From Tropicimonas_B omnivorans (lineage in GTDB: Bacteria > Pseudomonadota > Alphaproteobacteria > Rhodobacterales > Rhodobacteraceae), in contig NZ_JAVRHL010000001.1 of assembly GCF_031846565.1 (NCBI RefSeq), positions 868,001 to 932,000 of the forward strand: 64,000 bases of DNA, written 5' to 3'. Shown here in pieces: positions 18,724 to 27,111 of this stretch; positions within the stretch are counted from its first letter, which is position 1, and each line of letters opens with the position of its first letter. The notes under the pieces are model-generated. The model was not told the origin of the DNA. It was given only the letters and a program-made list of their open reading frames with translations, and made no database searches. The position numbers and the translations under genes are program-made.

Positions 18724-19464
18724 ATGAACACGGCCTCAGCGATCCGCGCCATCTTCGGTCTGCAGATCGGCATCGCCCTTGTCCTTCTGGTGCAGGACTT
18801 CTCCGGAGCGCTTCCGCAGCTTGGCTGGCCGGGGACGACCGCGCCCCGGCTCGATCAGCCGATCCGCCCCGGCGACCAGCGCCGCCGCTTCGATCCGGAC
18901 CGCTTGCCGTCGCCCCCCGGCGTCGACCTGCCGGACGGGATGGACATGCCATCGAGCCTCTTCTTCGAGGAAACCGGCGCGAACACCGCCCGGATCTCGG
19001 GAACGATCCGACCCGGCGACGCGGATCGCTTCACGGACTGGCTCGGCGCCCGCTCCGAGCCCCTTCTCGAGGTCGCGCTTCTCTCCCCCGGCGGTTCCGT
19101 GTCGGACGCCCTCACGATCGGCCGGCGCCTGCGGCAGGACGAGATCGACACGCGGATCGAGACGAACGCCGTCTGCATGTCCGCCTGTCCCTACATGCTG
19201 ATGGGCGGGCCGGAGCGCTTCGTCAGCCGGGAGGGCGCTGTGGGAGTGCACCAGCACTACTACGGGGAGAACACCCTTCTGCCGGCCTTTCTCGCGGTGA
19301 AGGACATCCAGTCGGGGCAGGCGGAGGTGATGGATTATCTCGGGGAGATGGGCATCGACCTGCGCCTGATGAAACACAGCCTCGCCACGCCACCGGACGA
19401 GATCTACGTGCTCGTGGAGGAAGAGCTGACCGAGTACGTCGTGGCGACCGAGGTGACGGACTAG
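18724..19464 (+). CDS. ClpP/crotonase-fold periplasmic protein (COG3904-like)
   Basis: A 246-residue protein with an N-terminal hydrophobic anchor or signal (IRAIFGLQIGIALVLLVQDF, about residues 7-26). A linker and a ClpP-like domain follow. Key features are the beta-strand and glycine loop LEVALLSPGGSVSDALTIG, the candidate nucleophile serine in NAVCMSACPYMLMGG near residue 155, and the candidate histidine in GAVGVHQHYYGE near residue 177. This arrangement matches extracytoplasmic ClpP-class serine proteases, though no third catalytic residue can be assigned by eye. It lies directly behind the coiled-coil membrane protein, a plausible partner or substrate. Confidence 0.72.
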   Translation: MNTASAIRAIFGLQIGIALVLLVQDFSGALPQLGWPGTTAPRLDQPIRPGDQRRRFDPDRLPSPPGVDLPDGMDMPSSLFFEETGANTARISGTIRPGDADRFTDWLGARSEPLLEVALLSPGGSVSDALTIGRRLRQDEIDTRIETNAVCMSACPYMLMGGPERFVSREGAVGVHQHYYGENTLLPAFLAVKDIQSGQAEVMDYLGEMGIDLRLMKHSLATPPDEIYVLVEEELTEYVVATEVTD

Positions 19465-19511
19465 GGCCGGAAGACCTTCCGTTAGAGCGCCTTAGCTGCG
19501 ACAAAAGACGG

Positions 19512-20315
19512 ATGACGTCCCGATACGATTCCGTCTTCGTCTCCAGCCTTGGCCATTCGGGCTCGACGCTGCTCGACTTTCTTGTCGGCACGGGCGGTCA
19601 TTCCGTCAGTCTCGGTGAGTGGAAATGCGTCTGGCAGCGGCCACGGGCGGAGGTGACCGCCCAGACCTGTTCCTGCGGCGCCTCGGCGCTGGACTGTCCG
19701 TTCTGGGGCGTCCTGATCCCGCGCCTGCCGGAAGGCCGGTCCCGGGGCCCGGCGAACGACGTGCTGCACGACACCTTCGCCGAGCTCTTTCCCGGACGGA
19801 TCATGGTCGACAGCTCCAAGGACGCCAATCACCTGATCGAGCATGTGGACCGCCGGCGGACGCTGGTGCTCCACGTGTCGAAAGATGTGCGGTCATGGAC
19901 ATGCCGGTGGATGGATCGGCCGAACCGCGCGGGCAAGCGCAAGGGTGGCCTGACCCTGATGCGCGAATGGCACCGGCGGGAGACGGCCGCCGTCAGCCGC
20001 ACACGCGGGATGGTGGACGGCACGGACTGGATGCAGATCCTCTACGACGATCTTGTTCTCGGGATCGAGGCGGAGGCGGAGCGGATCAATCGGCGGGCCG
20101 GCGTGGACCTCATCGACACCTCCGTCCCCTTCACGTCGGGAGAGCACCACATCCTCTACGGCAACTCCATGAAGGGCCGCACGGACGGGCGCATCCGCTA
20201 CGATGCCCGGTGGCTCGGGCGGTCGGACTGGCTCGTGCCGTATCTGCTGCTGCCCCGCGTGCGGCGCTACAACGAGGTGCTGCGGCGGGGTGAGGCGCCG
20301 GGGCAGGGGGACTGA
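19512..20315 (+). CDS. sulfotransferase family protein
   Basis: A 267-residue protein with the PAPS-binding loop near its N-terminus (VSSLGHSGSTLLDFLVG, about residues 9-25). A cysteine-rich CSCGASALDCPFW segment near 54-66 follows, then VDSSKDANHL and the 3'-phosphate-binding-like LVLHVSKDVRSW near 118-129. It would transfer sulfate from PAPS to a hydroxyl of a carbohydrate or lipid; the acceptor is unknown. It lies 47 bases after the ClpP-like gene on the same strand and ends before a bidirectional-looking hairpin shared with carD. Confidence 0.8.
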   Translation: MTSRYDSVFVSSLGHSGSTLLDFLVGTGGHSVSLGEWKCVWQRPRAEVTAQTCSCGASALDCPFWGVLIPRLPEGRSRGPANDVLHDTFAELFPGRIMVDSSKDANHLIEHVDRRRTLVLHVSKDVRSWTCRWMDRPNRAGKRKGGLTLMREWHRRETAAVSRTRGMVDGTDWMQILYDDLVLGIEAEAERINRRAGVDLIDTSVPFTSGEHHILYGNSMKGRTDGRIRYDARWLGRSDWLVPYLLLPRVRRYNEVLRRGEAPGQGD

Positions 20316-20344
20316 ACCCGAAGGCACCGCCGCTGCCAATGAAA

Positions 20345-20376
20345 AAGGCCCGCCGCGGATCTCCGGGGCGGGCCTT
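20345..20376. terminator. hairpin between convergent sulfotransferase and carD genes
   Basis: A perfect 10-base inverted repeat (AAGGCCCGCC / GGCGGGCCTT) with a 12-base loop lies between two converging genes. On the minus strand it is followed by a T-run (CCTTTTTC), and on the plus strand by TTCTTC, so it may stop transcription from both sides. Confidence 0.75.
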
Positions 20377-20397
20377 CTTCATCGTGCCGAAGCTGGT

Positions 20398-20913
20398 TCA
20401 GGCGGCGGCGACGCGGTTGACGAGAACGTCATCCACCTGGCGCTGCGCATCGTCCTCACCCTTGCCGGAGACCGCGGCGATTTCGCGGGTCAGACGTTCG
20501 AGCGCGGCCTCGTAGAGCTGGCGCTCGGAGTAGGATTGCTCGCGCTGATCGTCGGCCCGATGCAGGTCGCGGACCACCTCGGCGATGGCGATCAGATCGC
20601 CCGAGTTGATTTTCTGCTCGTATTCCTGCGCGCGACGGGACCACATGGCCTTCTTGACCTTGGCCTTGCCCTTCAGGGTCGTCATCGCCTTGTCGACCGT
20701 CTCGGGGTTCGAGAGGGAGCGCAGGCCCGCTTCCGTCGCCTTGTTGGTCGGAACGCGGAGGGTCATCTTGTCCTTCTCGAAGGAGATGACGAAGAGCTCG
20801 AGCGAGATCCCCGCGACCTCCTGCTTCTCGATCGAGACGATCTGTCCAACGCCATGCGCCGGGTACACGACGTAGTCGTTGGGGCGAAACTCGATCTTCT
20901 TGCTCTTGCTCAT
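20398..20913 (-). CDS. carD: CarD family transcriptional regulator
   Basis: RNA polymerase-binding regulator that stabilises open promoter complexes, often at rRNA promoters. The 171-residue protein has the N-terminal RNA polymerase interaction domain (FRPNDYVVYPAHGVGQIVSI, about residues 8-27) and the helical DNA-contacting C-terminal domain with WSRRAQEYEQKINSGDL near residue 91. The ribosome-binding site GAGGAAA lies before the ATG. In Caulobacter and Rhodobacter, CdnL/CarD supports growth-related promoters; the same role is inferred here. Confidence 0.93.
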   Translation of the reverse strand: MSKSKKIEFRPNDYVVYPAHGVGQIVSIEKQEVAGISLELFVISFEKDKMTLRVPTNKATEAGLRSLSNPETVDKAMTTLKGKAKVKKAMWSRRAQEYEQKINSGDLIAIAEVVRDLHRADDQREQSYSERQLYEAALERLTREIAAVSGKGEDDAQRQVDDVLVNRVAAA

Positions 20914-21059
20914 GGTATTTCCTCGTAAGCGTGCCCGCAGAGGCCAAAATGCCCCGTCCGTGGAGCGTGAGCTTCACGAGCGCGGCACTGCCGGTGATGT
21001 CATGGCCCGGGAAGGAGGCAAACGCGCAGAATCGCCCGTTCCGAAGGCATTGAAGCGAT

Positions 21060-21088
21060 CATATAGCACGAAACGGGCTTCATTTGAA
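21060..21088 (-). promoter_or_regulatory. candidate promoter upstream of carD
   Basis: On the minus strand TTCAAA (21083-21088) and TATATG (21060-21065) are separated by 17 bases, about 145 bases before the carD ATG, in an unusually AT-rich patch for this window. Only a visual match to a sigma-70 pattern. Confidence 0.3.
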
Positions 21089-21155
21089 GGACCGGCAGCC
21101 GCAAGCGCCCCGTCGCCCTGCGGAAAGACGCTTAATTCTCGGTGAATAGTCGGAC

Positions 21156-21491
21156 TCAGCCGCCCTCGCCGGCGCCCTCGGCAAAAAGCTCCATCTTGCC
21201 GTCCTTGCCGTCCATCTCCTCGGCGCCCTCGAGCGGGTCCTTCTTCGTGACGATCACGGGCCAGGCTTCGGAGTACTTGCGGTTGAACTCCACCCACTTG
21301 TCCATGTCCGGCTCCGTGTCCGGCCGGATCGCGTCGGCCGGGCATTCGGGCTCGCAGACGCCGCAATCGATGCACTCGTCGGGGTGGATCACCAGCATGT
21401 TCTCCCCCTCGTAGAAGCAATCCACGGGGCACACCTCGACGCAGTCGGTGTACTTGCAGGCGATGCAGTTTTCAGTGACGACGTAGGTCAT
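21156..21491 (-). CDS. fdxA: seven-iron ferredoxin
   Basis: Small cytoplasmic electron carrier with one [3Fe-4S] and one [4Fe-4S] cluster. In the 111-residue protein the ligand cysteines are in the expected order: C9, C17 and C21 in the first motif, then C40, C43, C46 and C50 followed by proline. The extended C-terminus (DKWVEFNRKYSEAWPVI) is typical of the Azotobacter/alphaproteobacterial FdxA type. It is flanked on the same strand by the S4-domain protein and carD. Confidence 0.95.
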   Translation of the reverse strand: MTYVVTENCIACKYTDCVEVCPVDCFYEGENMLVIHPDECIDCGVCEPECPADAIRPDTEPDMDKWVEFNRKYSEAWPVIVTKKDPLEGAEEMDGKDGKMELFAEGAGEGG

Positions 21492-21527
21492 TCGCTGGCC
21501 CTCGGACGATGCGGAACGTTCGGCGAC

Positions 21528-21917
21528 CTATTCGCTTCCGGCGAAAGGATCAAGCGCGCCGCTGCGTGTCGCGTCCATCCGGCGGCGATCCTTCTTGGTC
21601 GGCCGGGGGCCCGTACGAACCGGCGCCCCGTCATCGCGCGGCTCGGGCGGCGGGGACAGATCCTCGTAGAGCGCCTGTGCTTCCGGGGCGGGGCCGCGCC
21701 GGGTGCCGACATCCACGATGCGCACGACCCGCACGCGGTTGCCGGTCACGAAGGTGAGGGTGTTGCCGGGGCCGACACTCCGGGAGGGTTTGGAGATCCG
21801 CACGCCATCGACGCGGATCCCGCCATCAGAGACGGCCTTGGCCGACAGCCCGCGCGACTTGAAGAACCGCGCGTGCCAGAGCCACTTGTCCACGCGTATC
21901 AAGGGCGTGTCCGTCAC
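21528..21917 (-). CDS. S4-domain RNA-binding protein (Hsp15/HslR-like)
   Basis: A 129-residue protein with an N-terminal S4 RNA-binding fold (IRVDKWLWHARFFKSRGLSAK, then GGIRVDGVRISKPSRSVGPG), the motif by which Hsp15-type proteins bind rRNA or stalled 50S-peptidyl-tRNA complexes. The C-terminal half is proline/arginine-rich and probably flexible. The start is a GTG at 21917 that sits inside a 13-bp perfect hairpin (21911-21941), so initiation could be controlled by RNA structure. The gene lies 52 bases downstream of the SUV3-like helicase gene on the same strand. Confidence 0.85.
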   Translation of the reverse strand: MTDTPLIRVDKWLWHARFFKSRGLSAKAVSDGGIRVDGVRISKPSRSVGPGNTLTFVTGNRVRVVRIVDVGTRRGPAPEAQALYEDLSPPPEPRDDGAPVRTGPRPTKKDRRRMDATRSGALDPFAGSE

Positions 21918-21941
21918 CGGGACGCTCTGTCCCGGTGACGG
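21911..21941 (-). promoter_or_regulatory. 13-bp hairpin over the S4-gene start codon
   Basis: CCGTCACCGGGAC and GTCCCGGTGACGG are perfect reverse complements around a 5-base loop. The element covers the GTG start at 21917 and most of the upstream ribosome-binding region. It could be an attenuator or terminator behind the helicase gene, or a translational control hairpin for the S4 protein. No T-run follows on either strand. Confidence 0.6.
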
Positions 21942-21969
21942 TGGCGGAGGCGGGTGTCCGCCCCCGCCG

Positions 21970-24900
21970 TCAGCGCTTGTCCTTCAAGGCCGCGAGTGCG
22001 GCGAAGGGGTTGTCGGGATCGATCGGCTTGTCCTTCTTCGGCGGGCGCGCCTCGAAAGCCCGGGGCGCGTTGCCGGACTTGCCATCCTTCTTCCCCCCGC
22101 GCGGGACCTTGCCTCCGGGTTTGCCGCGTCCGCCGGCCTCGGCGCGCGGCTTGCCGCCGCCCTTGCGCTGCGCCTGACCACCGCCACGACGGCTCTGCTG
22201 GCCGCCGCGCCGTCCGGCCCAGGTGAAGGTGTAGAAGGTTTCGGTCTCGCCGGTGGGCTGCGGTGCGGCGTCTGCCGGTGCCGCATCCGTGTCCGCCTCC
22301 GTTTCCGCCGCGCCGGTCTCGGGGGCGGGCGCTTCGGCCTCCGACGTCCCTTCAGCCGGTGACGGCTCTTGCGCAGCCGGCTCGGCGGAGGGAACGGCCT
22401 CGACCTCGGATGCACCTTCGGTGGTCGTCTCGACCGGTGCTTCAGGGGCGGGCGCCTCCGAGGGTGTCGGCGTCTCGGCCTCGGAAACCGGTTCGGCCTC
22501 GCCCGGAAGGGGCGCGGGAGCCTCGGTCTCGGCCGAGGGGACGGCCTCCGCCTCGGACGCCCCGGCGTCGGATGCACTCTCTGCCTGTGCCTCGTCCGCC
22601 TTCGCGGGTGCCGCCGGAGCCGCGGGCGCGCGCATCTTCTCGCGTTCGCCCTTTTCCGCCCGGTAGCCGAGGCCGTCCATCAGGGCGGCGAACTGTTCGA
22701 GCGTGAGACCGGTGATCGACAGCATGTCCGCCGTCGCCTCAAAGCCGCCGCGGCTGTCCATCGGGCGGAGCTGATCGGCAAGGCGTTCCAGCATGTCGAT
22801 GCGAATGGAGCGCTCGCCGGCTACACGGTAGCCCGCCATCAGCGCGTAGCCGTCCGGCGCATCCTTCGGCGTCGGGATCGTCACGAGGCCCGGAGGGGGG
22901 CTCTCGGGAAATTCCTGGAGATTGTTCCACAGCGACCACAGCACGAGCCGCAAGCGCGTCGGCGCCGGCTTGAGCAGGAGCGGCATGAAGATGGTGAACT
23001 GACCGAAGCGCAGGCCATGCTTGCGCAGCGCTCCCCGCGCTTCCTGATCCAGCGACCGGACTTCCTCGGCGACGGCGCCGCGCTCCAGAAGGCCCATGCC
23101 CTCGACCATGCGGAAGGCGAAGCCGCGGGCGAGACCCGTCAGCGCCTCGTCCGACGAAAGACCCAGGAGGGGCTCGAAGAGGGCGGCGATCTTGCGGCCG
23201 ATGAAGTGATCGAGCCGGCGCGCGACCTTCTCGGCCACCCCCTCGCCCGCTTCGTCATCCACGAAGACCTCGACCCGCGGCTTGAGGGCGTCGGACCCCT
23301 TCACCAGCTTGCCGATGGCGGAGGAGCCCCACATGAGGCCGCCCTGCTCGGTGAAATCGAATTCGGTATCGGGCGCGTTGTAGAGGCGATCCGCGCGCAG
23401 CGAGAATTCGGGCTTCAAGGCAGCAAGGGCTGCCTGCCGCACCGTTTTCGCCCCGTCGGGATCGCCGGACTTATCCTGGCTGAACCGGAAGCCGTCCAAC
23501 CGGCCCACATGTTCGCCCTCGACGGTGACTTCACCGGTCTCGCTGACTTCGGCCACAAGGCCCTCCCTCTGCTTCAGTCGGCGCAGAAGCACGCTTGTGC
23601 GCCGGTCCACGAACCGCTGCGTCAGCGCCTGGTGGAGCGCATCGGACAGTCGGTCTTCTACAGCGCGCGTCTCGTCGCGCCAACGTCTTTCGTCGTCGAC
23701 CCAGCCGCTGCGCTGCGCCACATACGTCCATGTCCGGATGTAAGCCAGACGCTTTCCCAACGCATCTATGTCGCCGTCGGTTCGGTCGATGCGTTTAACT
23801 TGCCGAGAAAGCCAGTCGTCCGGTACGCGGCCCCATTCGCGCAGGAAGCCGAATATGCGCCCCAGGAGGGAGGCGTGCTCGGCTGCGGAGATGCCCCGGA
23901 AATCCGGAACCCGGCAGACATCCCAGAGCAGGCGCACATCGCGGGCGTCCCGGACGGCGTCGATCACTTCGGGCATTCCCATCAGGGCGCGCAGTGCCGC
24001 CAGGTCGTCCGATTCGCGGGTTCTCTGGAGAAGATCGCCCTCAGCGGGGCGCTCGAGGGAGGCTTCCAGCCGCTGCGGCGAGCCGAAATCGAGATCGTGA
24101 TTGCGCCACAGCAGCTTTTTCACCGGCGAGAAGCGGTGGTCCATGATGGCGGAGGCGACCTCGTCGTCGATCGGCGGCGCCTCCCCGGTCGTGCCGAAGG
24201 AGCCGTCCTGCGTGTAGCGTCCGGCGCGCCCGGCGATCTGTGCGAGTTCGTTGGGGGCGAGGGGGCGCATCCGCCGCCCGTCGAACTTCGACAGGCCCGC
24301 GAAGGCGACATGCCGCACGTCGAGGTTCAGTCCCATCCCGATCGCGTCCGTGGCGACGAGGTAGTCCACGTCCCCGTTCTGGTAGAGATCGACCTGCGCA
24401 TTCCGCGTGCGCGGCGACAGGGCGCCCATGACCACGGCGCAGCCGCCCTTCTGTCGCCGGATCAGCTCCGCGATGGCGTAGACGCTCTCGGCGGAGAAGG
24501 CGACGATGGCGGAGCGGGGCGGCATCCGGGAGATCTTCTTCGGCCCCGCATAGATCAGCTCGGAGAACCGCTCCCGCCGCATGAACTGCACGCCCGGCAC
24601 CAGCGCGGCGATCACGCTGCGCATCGAATCGCTGCCGAGAAGCAGCGTCTCGTGCAGGCCGCGTGCACGCAGAAGCCGGTCGGTGAAGACGTGGCCGCGC
24701 TCGGGATCGGCGCAGAGCTGGATCTCGTCGATCGCGAGGAAGTCGCAGCCGGTGCCTTCCGGCATCGCCTCCACGGTGCAGACCCAGTACTGCGCCTTGG
24801 GCGGAACGATCCGCTCCTCCCCGGTGACGAGGGCGACGACGCGCGGGCCGCGGATGGCCACGATCCGGTCGTAGACTTCCCGCGCCAAAAGGCGCAGCGG

Positions 24901-25008
24901 AAGGCCGATGATCCCGGTCCGATGGCCGAGCATCCGCTCGATCGCGTAATGGGTCTTGCCGGTATTCGTCGGGCCGAGGACGGCCGTCACGCTGGGGCGA
25001 TCGTGCAT
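21970..25008 (-). CDS. SUV3-like superfamily II RNA helicase with acidic and RGG-rich tail
   Basis: A 1012-residue protein. Helicase motif I is GPTNTGKT at residues 12-19, DEIQ lies near 93, and motif VI-like AQIAGRAGRYTQDG near 250 matches mitochondrial SUV3 and its alphaproteobacterial relatives, which unwind RNA for degradation. After the helicase core and a long middle domain, residues about 800-935 form an alanine/glutamate/proline-rich stretch with imperfect SEAEAVPSAE-type repeats. Residues 936-990 are rich in RGG and lysine, a likely RNA-binding tail, and the end carries PDNPFAALAAL. Neighbouring S4 and FdxA genes share its strand. Confidence 0.88.
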   Translation of the reverse strand: MHDRPSVTAVLGPTNTGKTHYAIERMLGHRTGIIGLPLRLLAREVYDRIVAIRGPRVVALVTGEERIVPPKAQYWVCTVEAMPEGTGCDFLAIDEIQLCADPERGHVFTDRLLRARGLHETLLLGSDSMRSVIAALVPGVQFMRRERFSELIYAGPKKISRMPPRSAIVAFSAESVYAIAELIRRQKGGCAVVMGALSPRTRNAQVDLYQNGDVDYLVATDAIGMGLNLDVRHVAFAGLSKFDGRRMRPLAPNELAQIAGRAGRYTQDGSFGTTGEAPPIDDEVASAIMDHRFSPVKKLLWRNHDLDFGSPQRLEASLERPAEGDLLQRTRESDDLAALRALMGMPEVIDAVRDARDVRLLWDVCRVPDFRGISAAEHASLLGRIFGFLREWGRVPDDWLSRQVKRIDRTDGDIDALGKRLAYIRTWTYVAQRSGWVDDERRWRDETRAVEDRLSDALHQALTQRFVDRRTSVLLRRLKQREGLVAEVSETGEVTVEGEHVGRLDGFRFSQDKSGDPDGAKTVRQAALAALKPEFSLRADRLYNAPDTEFDFTEQGGLMWGSSAIGKLVKGSDALKPRVEVFVDDEAGEGVAEKVARRLDHFIGRKIAALFEPLLGLSSDEALTGLARGFAFRMVEGMGLLERGAVAEEVRSLDQEARGALRKHGLRFGQFTIFMPLLLKPAPTRLRLVLWSLWNNLQEFPESPPPGLVTIPTPKDAPDGYALMAGYRVAGERSIRIDMLERLADQLRPMDSRGGFEATADMLSITGLTLEQFAALMDGLGYRAEKGEREKMRAPAAPAAPAKADEAQAESASDAGASEAEAVPSAETEAPAPLPGEAEPVSEAETPTPSEAPAPEAPVETTTEGASEVEAVPSAEPAAQEPSPAEGTSEAEAPAPETGAAETEADTDAAPADAAPQPTGETETFYTFTWAGRRGGQQSRRGGGQAQRKGGGKPRAEAGGRGKPGGKVPRGGKKDGKSGNAPRAFEARPPKKDKPIDPDNPFAALAALKDKR

Positions 25009-25071
25009 GGAAGAGAGCCTATCCGGCGGTTGAGCGGGGGGAAAGGGCGGACGGCCGCGAAAGCTGGCGGA

Positions 25072-25638
25072 TCAGAGGGTCCGGCCGCCGGTTTCCTGTT
25101 CGAGCCGTTCGATGGCGCGGCCCAGTTCCTCGCGATGCGGGTTGACCTCCTCGACCCGGCGATAGGCCTGCAGCGCCAGCTCCCTCTCGTCCAGCTCGTC
25201 GAGGATGATCGCAAGCCCGGCCAGCGCACCGAAATGCCGCGGGTTCAGCTCCAGCGCCCGGGCGATGTCGGACATTGCGGGCCCGTAGAGACCGGCCTGG
25301 TAGTACGCGGTCGCACGGGCATTCCAACCTTGCGAAAAATCGGGCGCATGGTCGACGAGGGCGGTGAAGTGGTCGATGGCAAGCTCGGTGTCGTTCTCGG
25401 CCAGCGCCTCGTTGCCGCGCTGCAGGAGCAGGTCCATCGCCGGAGAGCCGCTTTTCGACCACTCGCGCATGATGTCGGCCTCGATCTGCTCCCAGCCGCG
25501 GGTCTCCGGATCGGCGAGGCGCTCCAGCATACCCTCCACGTCCGCGCCGGTCCCCTGGGCGAGGGCCGCGGAGAAAAACGCCATGCTGCATAGAAATGCC
25601 GCAGCGACGACGTTGAGGGAAGGGCGCAAACGTTCCAT
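25072..25638 (-). CDS. secreted tetratricopeptide repeat protein
   Basis: A 188-residue protein with an N-terminal signal peptide (hydrophobic VVAAAFLCSMAFFSAALAQG, about residues 10-29). Tetratricopeptide repeats follow, recognisable in LLLQRGNEALAENDTELAIDHFTALVDHAPD, GWNARATAYYQAGLYGPAMSD and the next 34-residue unit. It is probably periplasmic and acts as a protein-binding scaffold; the partner is unknown. It is divergent from the SCP2-domain gene. Confidence 0.82.
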   Translation of the reverse strand: MERLRPSLNVVAAAFLCSMAFFSAALAQGTGADVEGMLERLADPETRGWEQIEADIMREWSKSGSPAMDLLLQRGNEALAENDTELAIDHFTALVDHAPDFSQGWNARATAYYQAGLYGPAMSDIARALELNPRHFGALAGLAIILDELDERELALQAYRRVEEVNPHREELGRAIERLEQETGGRTL

Positions 25639-25725
25639 ATCTCGATGGCGATCCTAGAGAGACTTCGGGCGCGATGAAATGCCCCGCGAGGTCACATTTG
25701 GCGGAAGCGAAGGAGCCAGGACCAC

Positions 25726-26013
25726 ATGAGCCAGACAATCGACACGGCAGTCGCCAAACTGTCCGAGAAATATGAGGGCGGCCTCGGCGGAACCGCCAAG
25801 TTCGTGATCGGCGACGAAGGCTCGATCATGATGGACGACGCGGGCGTGCGCGAAGGCGACGACGCGTCGGACGTGACGATGACGGCGGATGCCGAAACCT
25901 TCCAGTCCATCCTCGACGGGGACACCGATCCCACCGCTGCCTTCATGTCCGGCAAGCTGGCCGTGGACGGGGACATGGGTCTTGCCATGAAGCTGGCAGG
26001 CATCCTGTCGTGA
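25726..26013 (+). CDS. SCP2 sterol-binding domain protein
   Basis: A 95-residue single-domain protein of the SCP2 lipid-carrier fold: KFVIGDEGSIMMDD, DVTMTADAETFQSILDGDTDPTAAFMSGKLAVDGDM, then the MKLAGIL end. The second stretch is the family signature. It probably binds a hydrophobic ligand such as fatty acyl groups. The stop overlaps the GTG start of the hydrolase gene (GTGA), which argues for coupled expression and a shared lipid-related role. Confidence 0.88.
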   Translation: MSQTIDTAVAKLSEKYEGGLGGTAKFVIGDEGSIMMDDAGVREGDDASDVTMTADAETFQSILDGDTDPTAAFMSGKLAVDGDMGLAMKLAGILS

Positions 26014-27008
26014 GCGGCAGCGCGGCCTCCACCCGGCCCGGACGTGACGGCCCGCGGGCGGGGGAGATGACCCCCGCACCGTTCCTGGCCGACATCGCCA
26101 ACGCTCCGGAGGAGGCCCGCGCCTTCTGGCTGACCACGCCGAGAGGTCTGCGCCTCCGGATGGCTCACCTCGGCCGGGGGGAGGCAGGGACCGTCCTCAT
26201 CTTCCCCGGCCGCACCGAATACGCCGAGAAGTACGGGCCCGCGGCGCGGGTCTTCGCAGAGGCCGGCTTCGGCTCGGTCGCGGTCGACTGGCAGGGGCAG
26301 GGTCTCGCGGACCGTTTCCTTCCCGATACCGCGACCGGCCATGTCGACCGATTCGCCACCTACCAGGACGATGTGGACGCGGTCCTGGCGGCGGTCACAG
26401 ACCTTGGACTGCCCGGCCCGTTCTACCTCGTCGGTCACAGCATGGGCGGCTGCATCGGCCTGCGCGCGCTGCACCGTGGGCTCCCTGTCGCGGCCGCGGC
26501 CTTTTCCGCGCCGATGTGGGGCATCGGGATGCCGCCGCATCTGCGACCGGCTGCCTGGCTCATCTCGGGGGCCGGCGGCGCGCTCGGCTTCGGCGGTCGC
26601 TATGCCCCGGGCACGTCGCCCGAAAGTTTCCTCGCGAACGTCCCCTACGAGGGCAACACGCTGACGAGCGACCGGGAGCAGCTCTCCTGGCTGCAATCCC
26701 ATCTCACCGCGCATCCCGAACTGTCCCTCGGCGGCCCGTCCCTGACATGGCTGCTCGAGGCGTTGCGGGAAATGCGGGCGCTGCGCCGCCTCGCCCCGCC
26801 GCGCCTGCCGTGCCTCACCTGGGTCGGCTCGAACGAGCGCATCGTCGATCCCGCCGCCATCCGCGAGACCATGGCGCGCTGGCCCGGCGGGCGGCTTCAC
26901 GTCGCGCCCGGCGGCGAGCACGAGCTGATGATGGAGCGTCCGGAGATCCGGGACGCCTTCTTCGAGGACATCATCGACCATTTCTCCCGCCACCGCCCGG
27001 CGGACTGA
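26010..27008 (+). CDS. alpha/beta hydrolase, lysophospholipase-like
   Basis: A 332-residue serine hydrolase. LIFPGRTEYAEKYGPAARVF precedes the nucleophile elbow GHSMGG (serine near residue 147), an acidic residue is available in the LTWVGSNERIVDP segment near 280, and the histidine is in APGGEHELMMERPEIRD near residue 303. This pattern matches PldB-type lysophospholipases/monoacylglycerol lipases. The GTG at 26010 overlaps the SCP2 stop by four bases; an ATG at 26067 is an alternative start and also gives a family-like N-terminus. The substrate is inferred, not shown. Confidence 0.82.
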   Translation: MSGSAASTRPGRDGPRAGEMTPAPFLADIANAPEEARAFWLTTPRGLRLRMAHLGRGEAGTVLIFPGRTEYAEKYGPAARVFAEAGFGSVAVDWQGQGLADRFLPDTATGHVDRFATYQDDVDAVLAAVTDLGLPGPFYLVGHSMGGCIGLRALHRGLPVAAAAFSAPMWGIGMPPHLRPAAWLISGAGGALGFGGRYAPGTSPESFLANVPYEGNTLTSDREQLSWLQSHLTAHPELSLGGPSLTWLLEALREMRALRRLAPPRLPCLTWVGSNERIVDPAAIRETMARWPGGRLHVAPGGEHELMMERPEIRDAFFEDIIDHFSRHRPAD

Positions 27009-27111
27009 GGGCCCGAACGGCCCGGACCGACGCGGCTTGCGGCACCGCGCCGCTCTGGCCAAAAGGCCGCGCCTGTACTATCTGCCGCCCGATCCGAACG
27101 AGCCCGAGGAC

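Noticed and set aside
27009..27111. Possible FMN riboswitch before ribB
   Set aside because: The gap is only about 100 bases and I cannot find the conserved AGGGGC/CCGAC-type helices of an RFN element.
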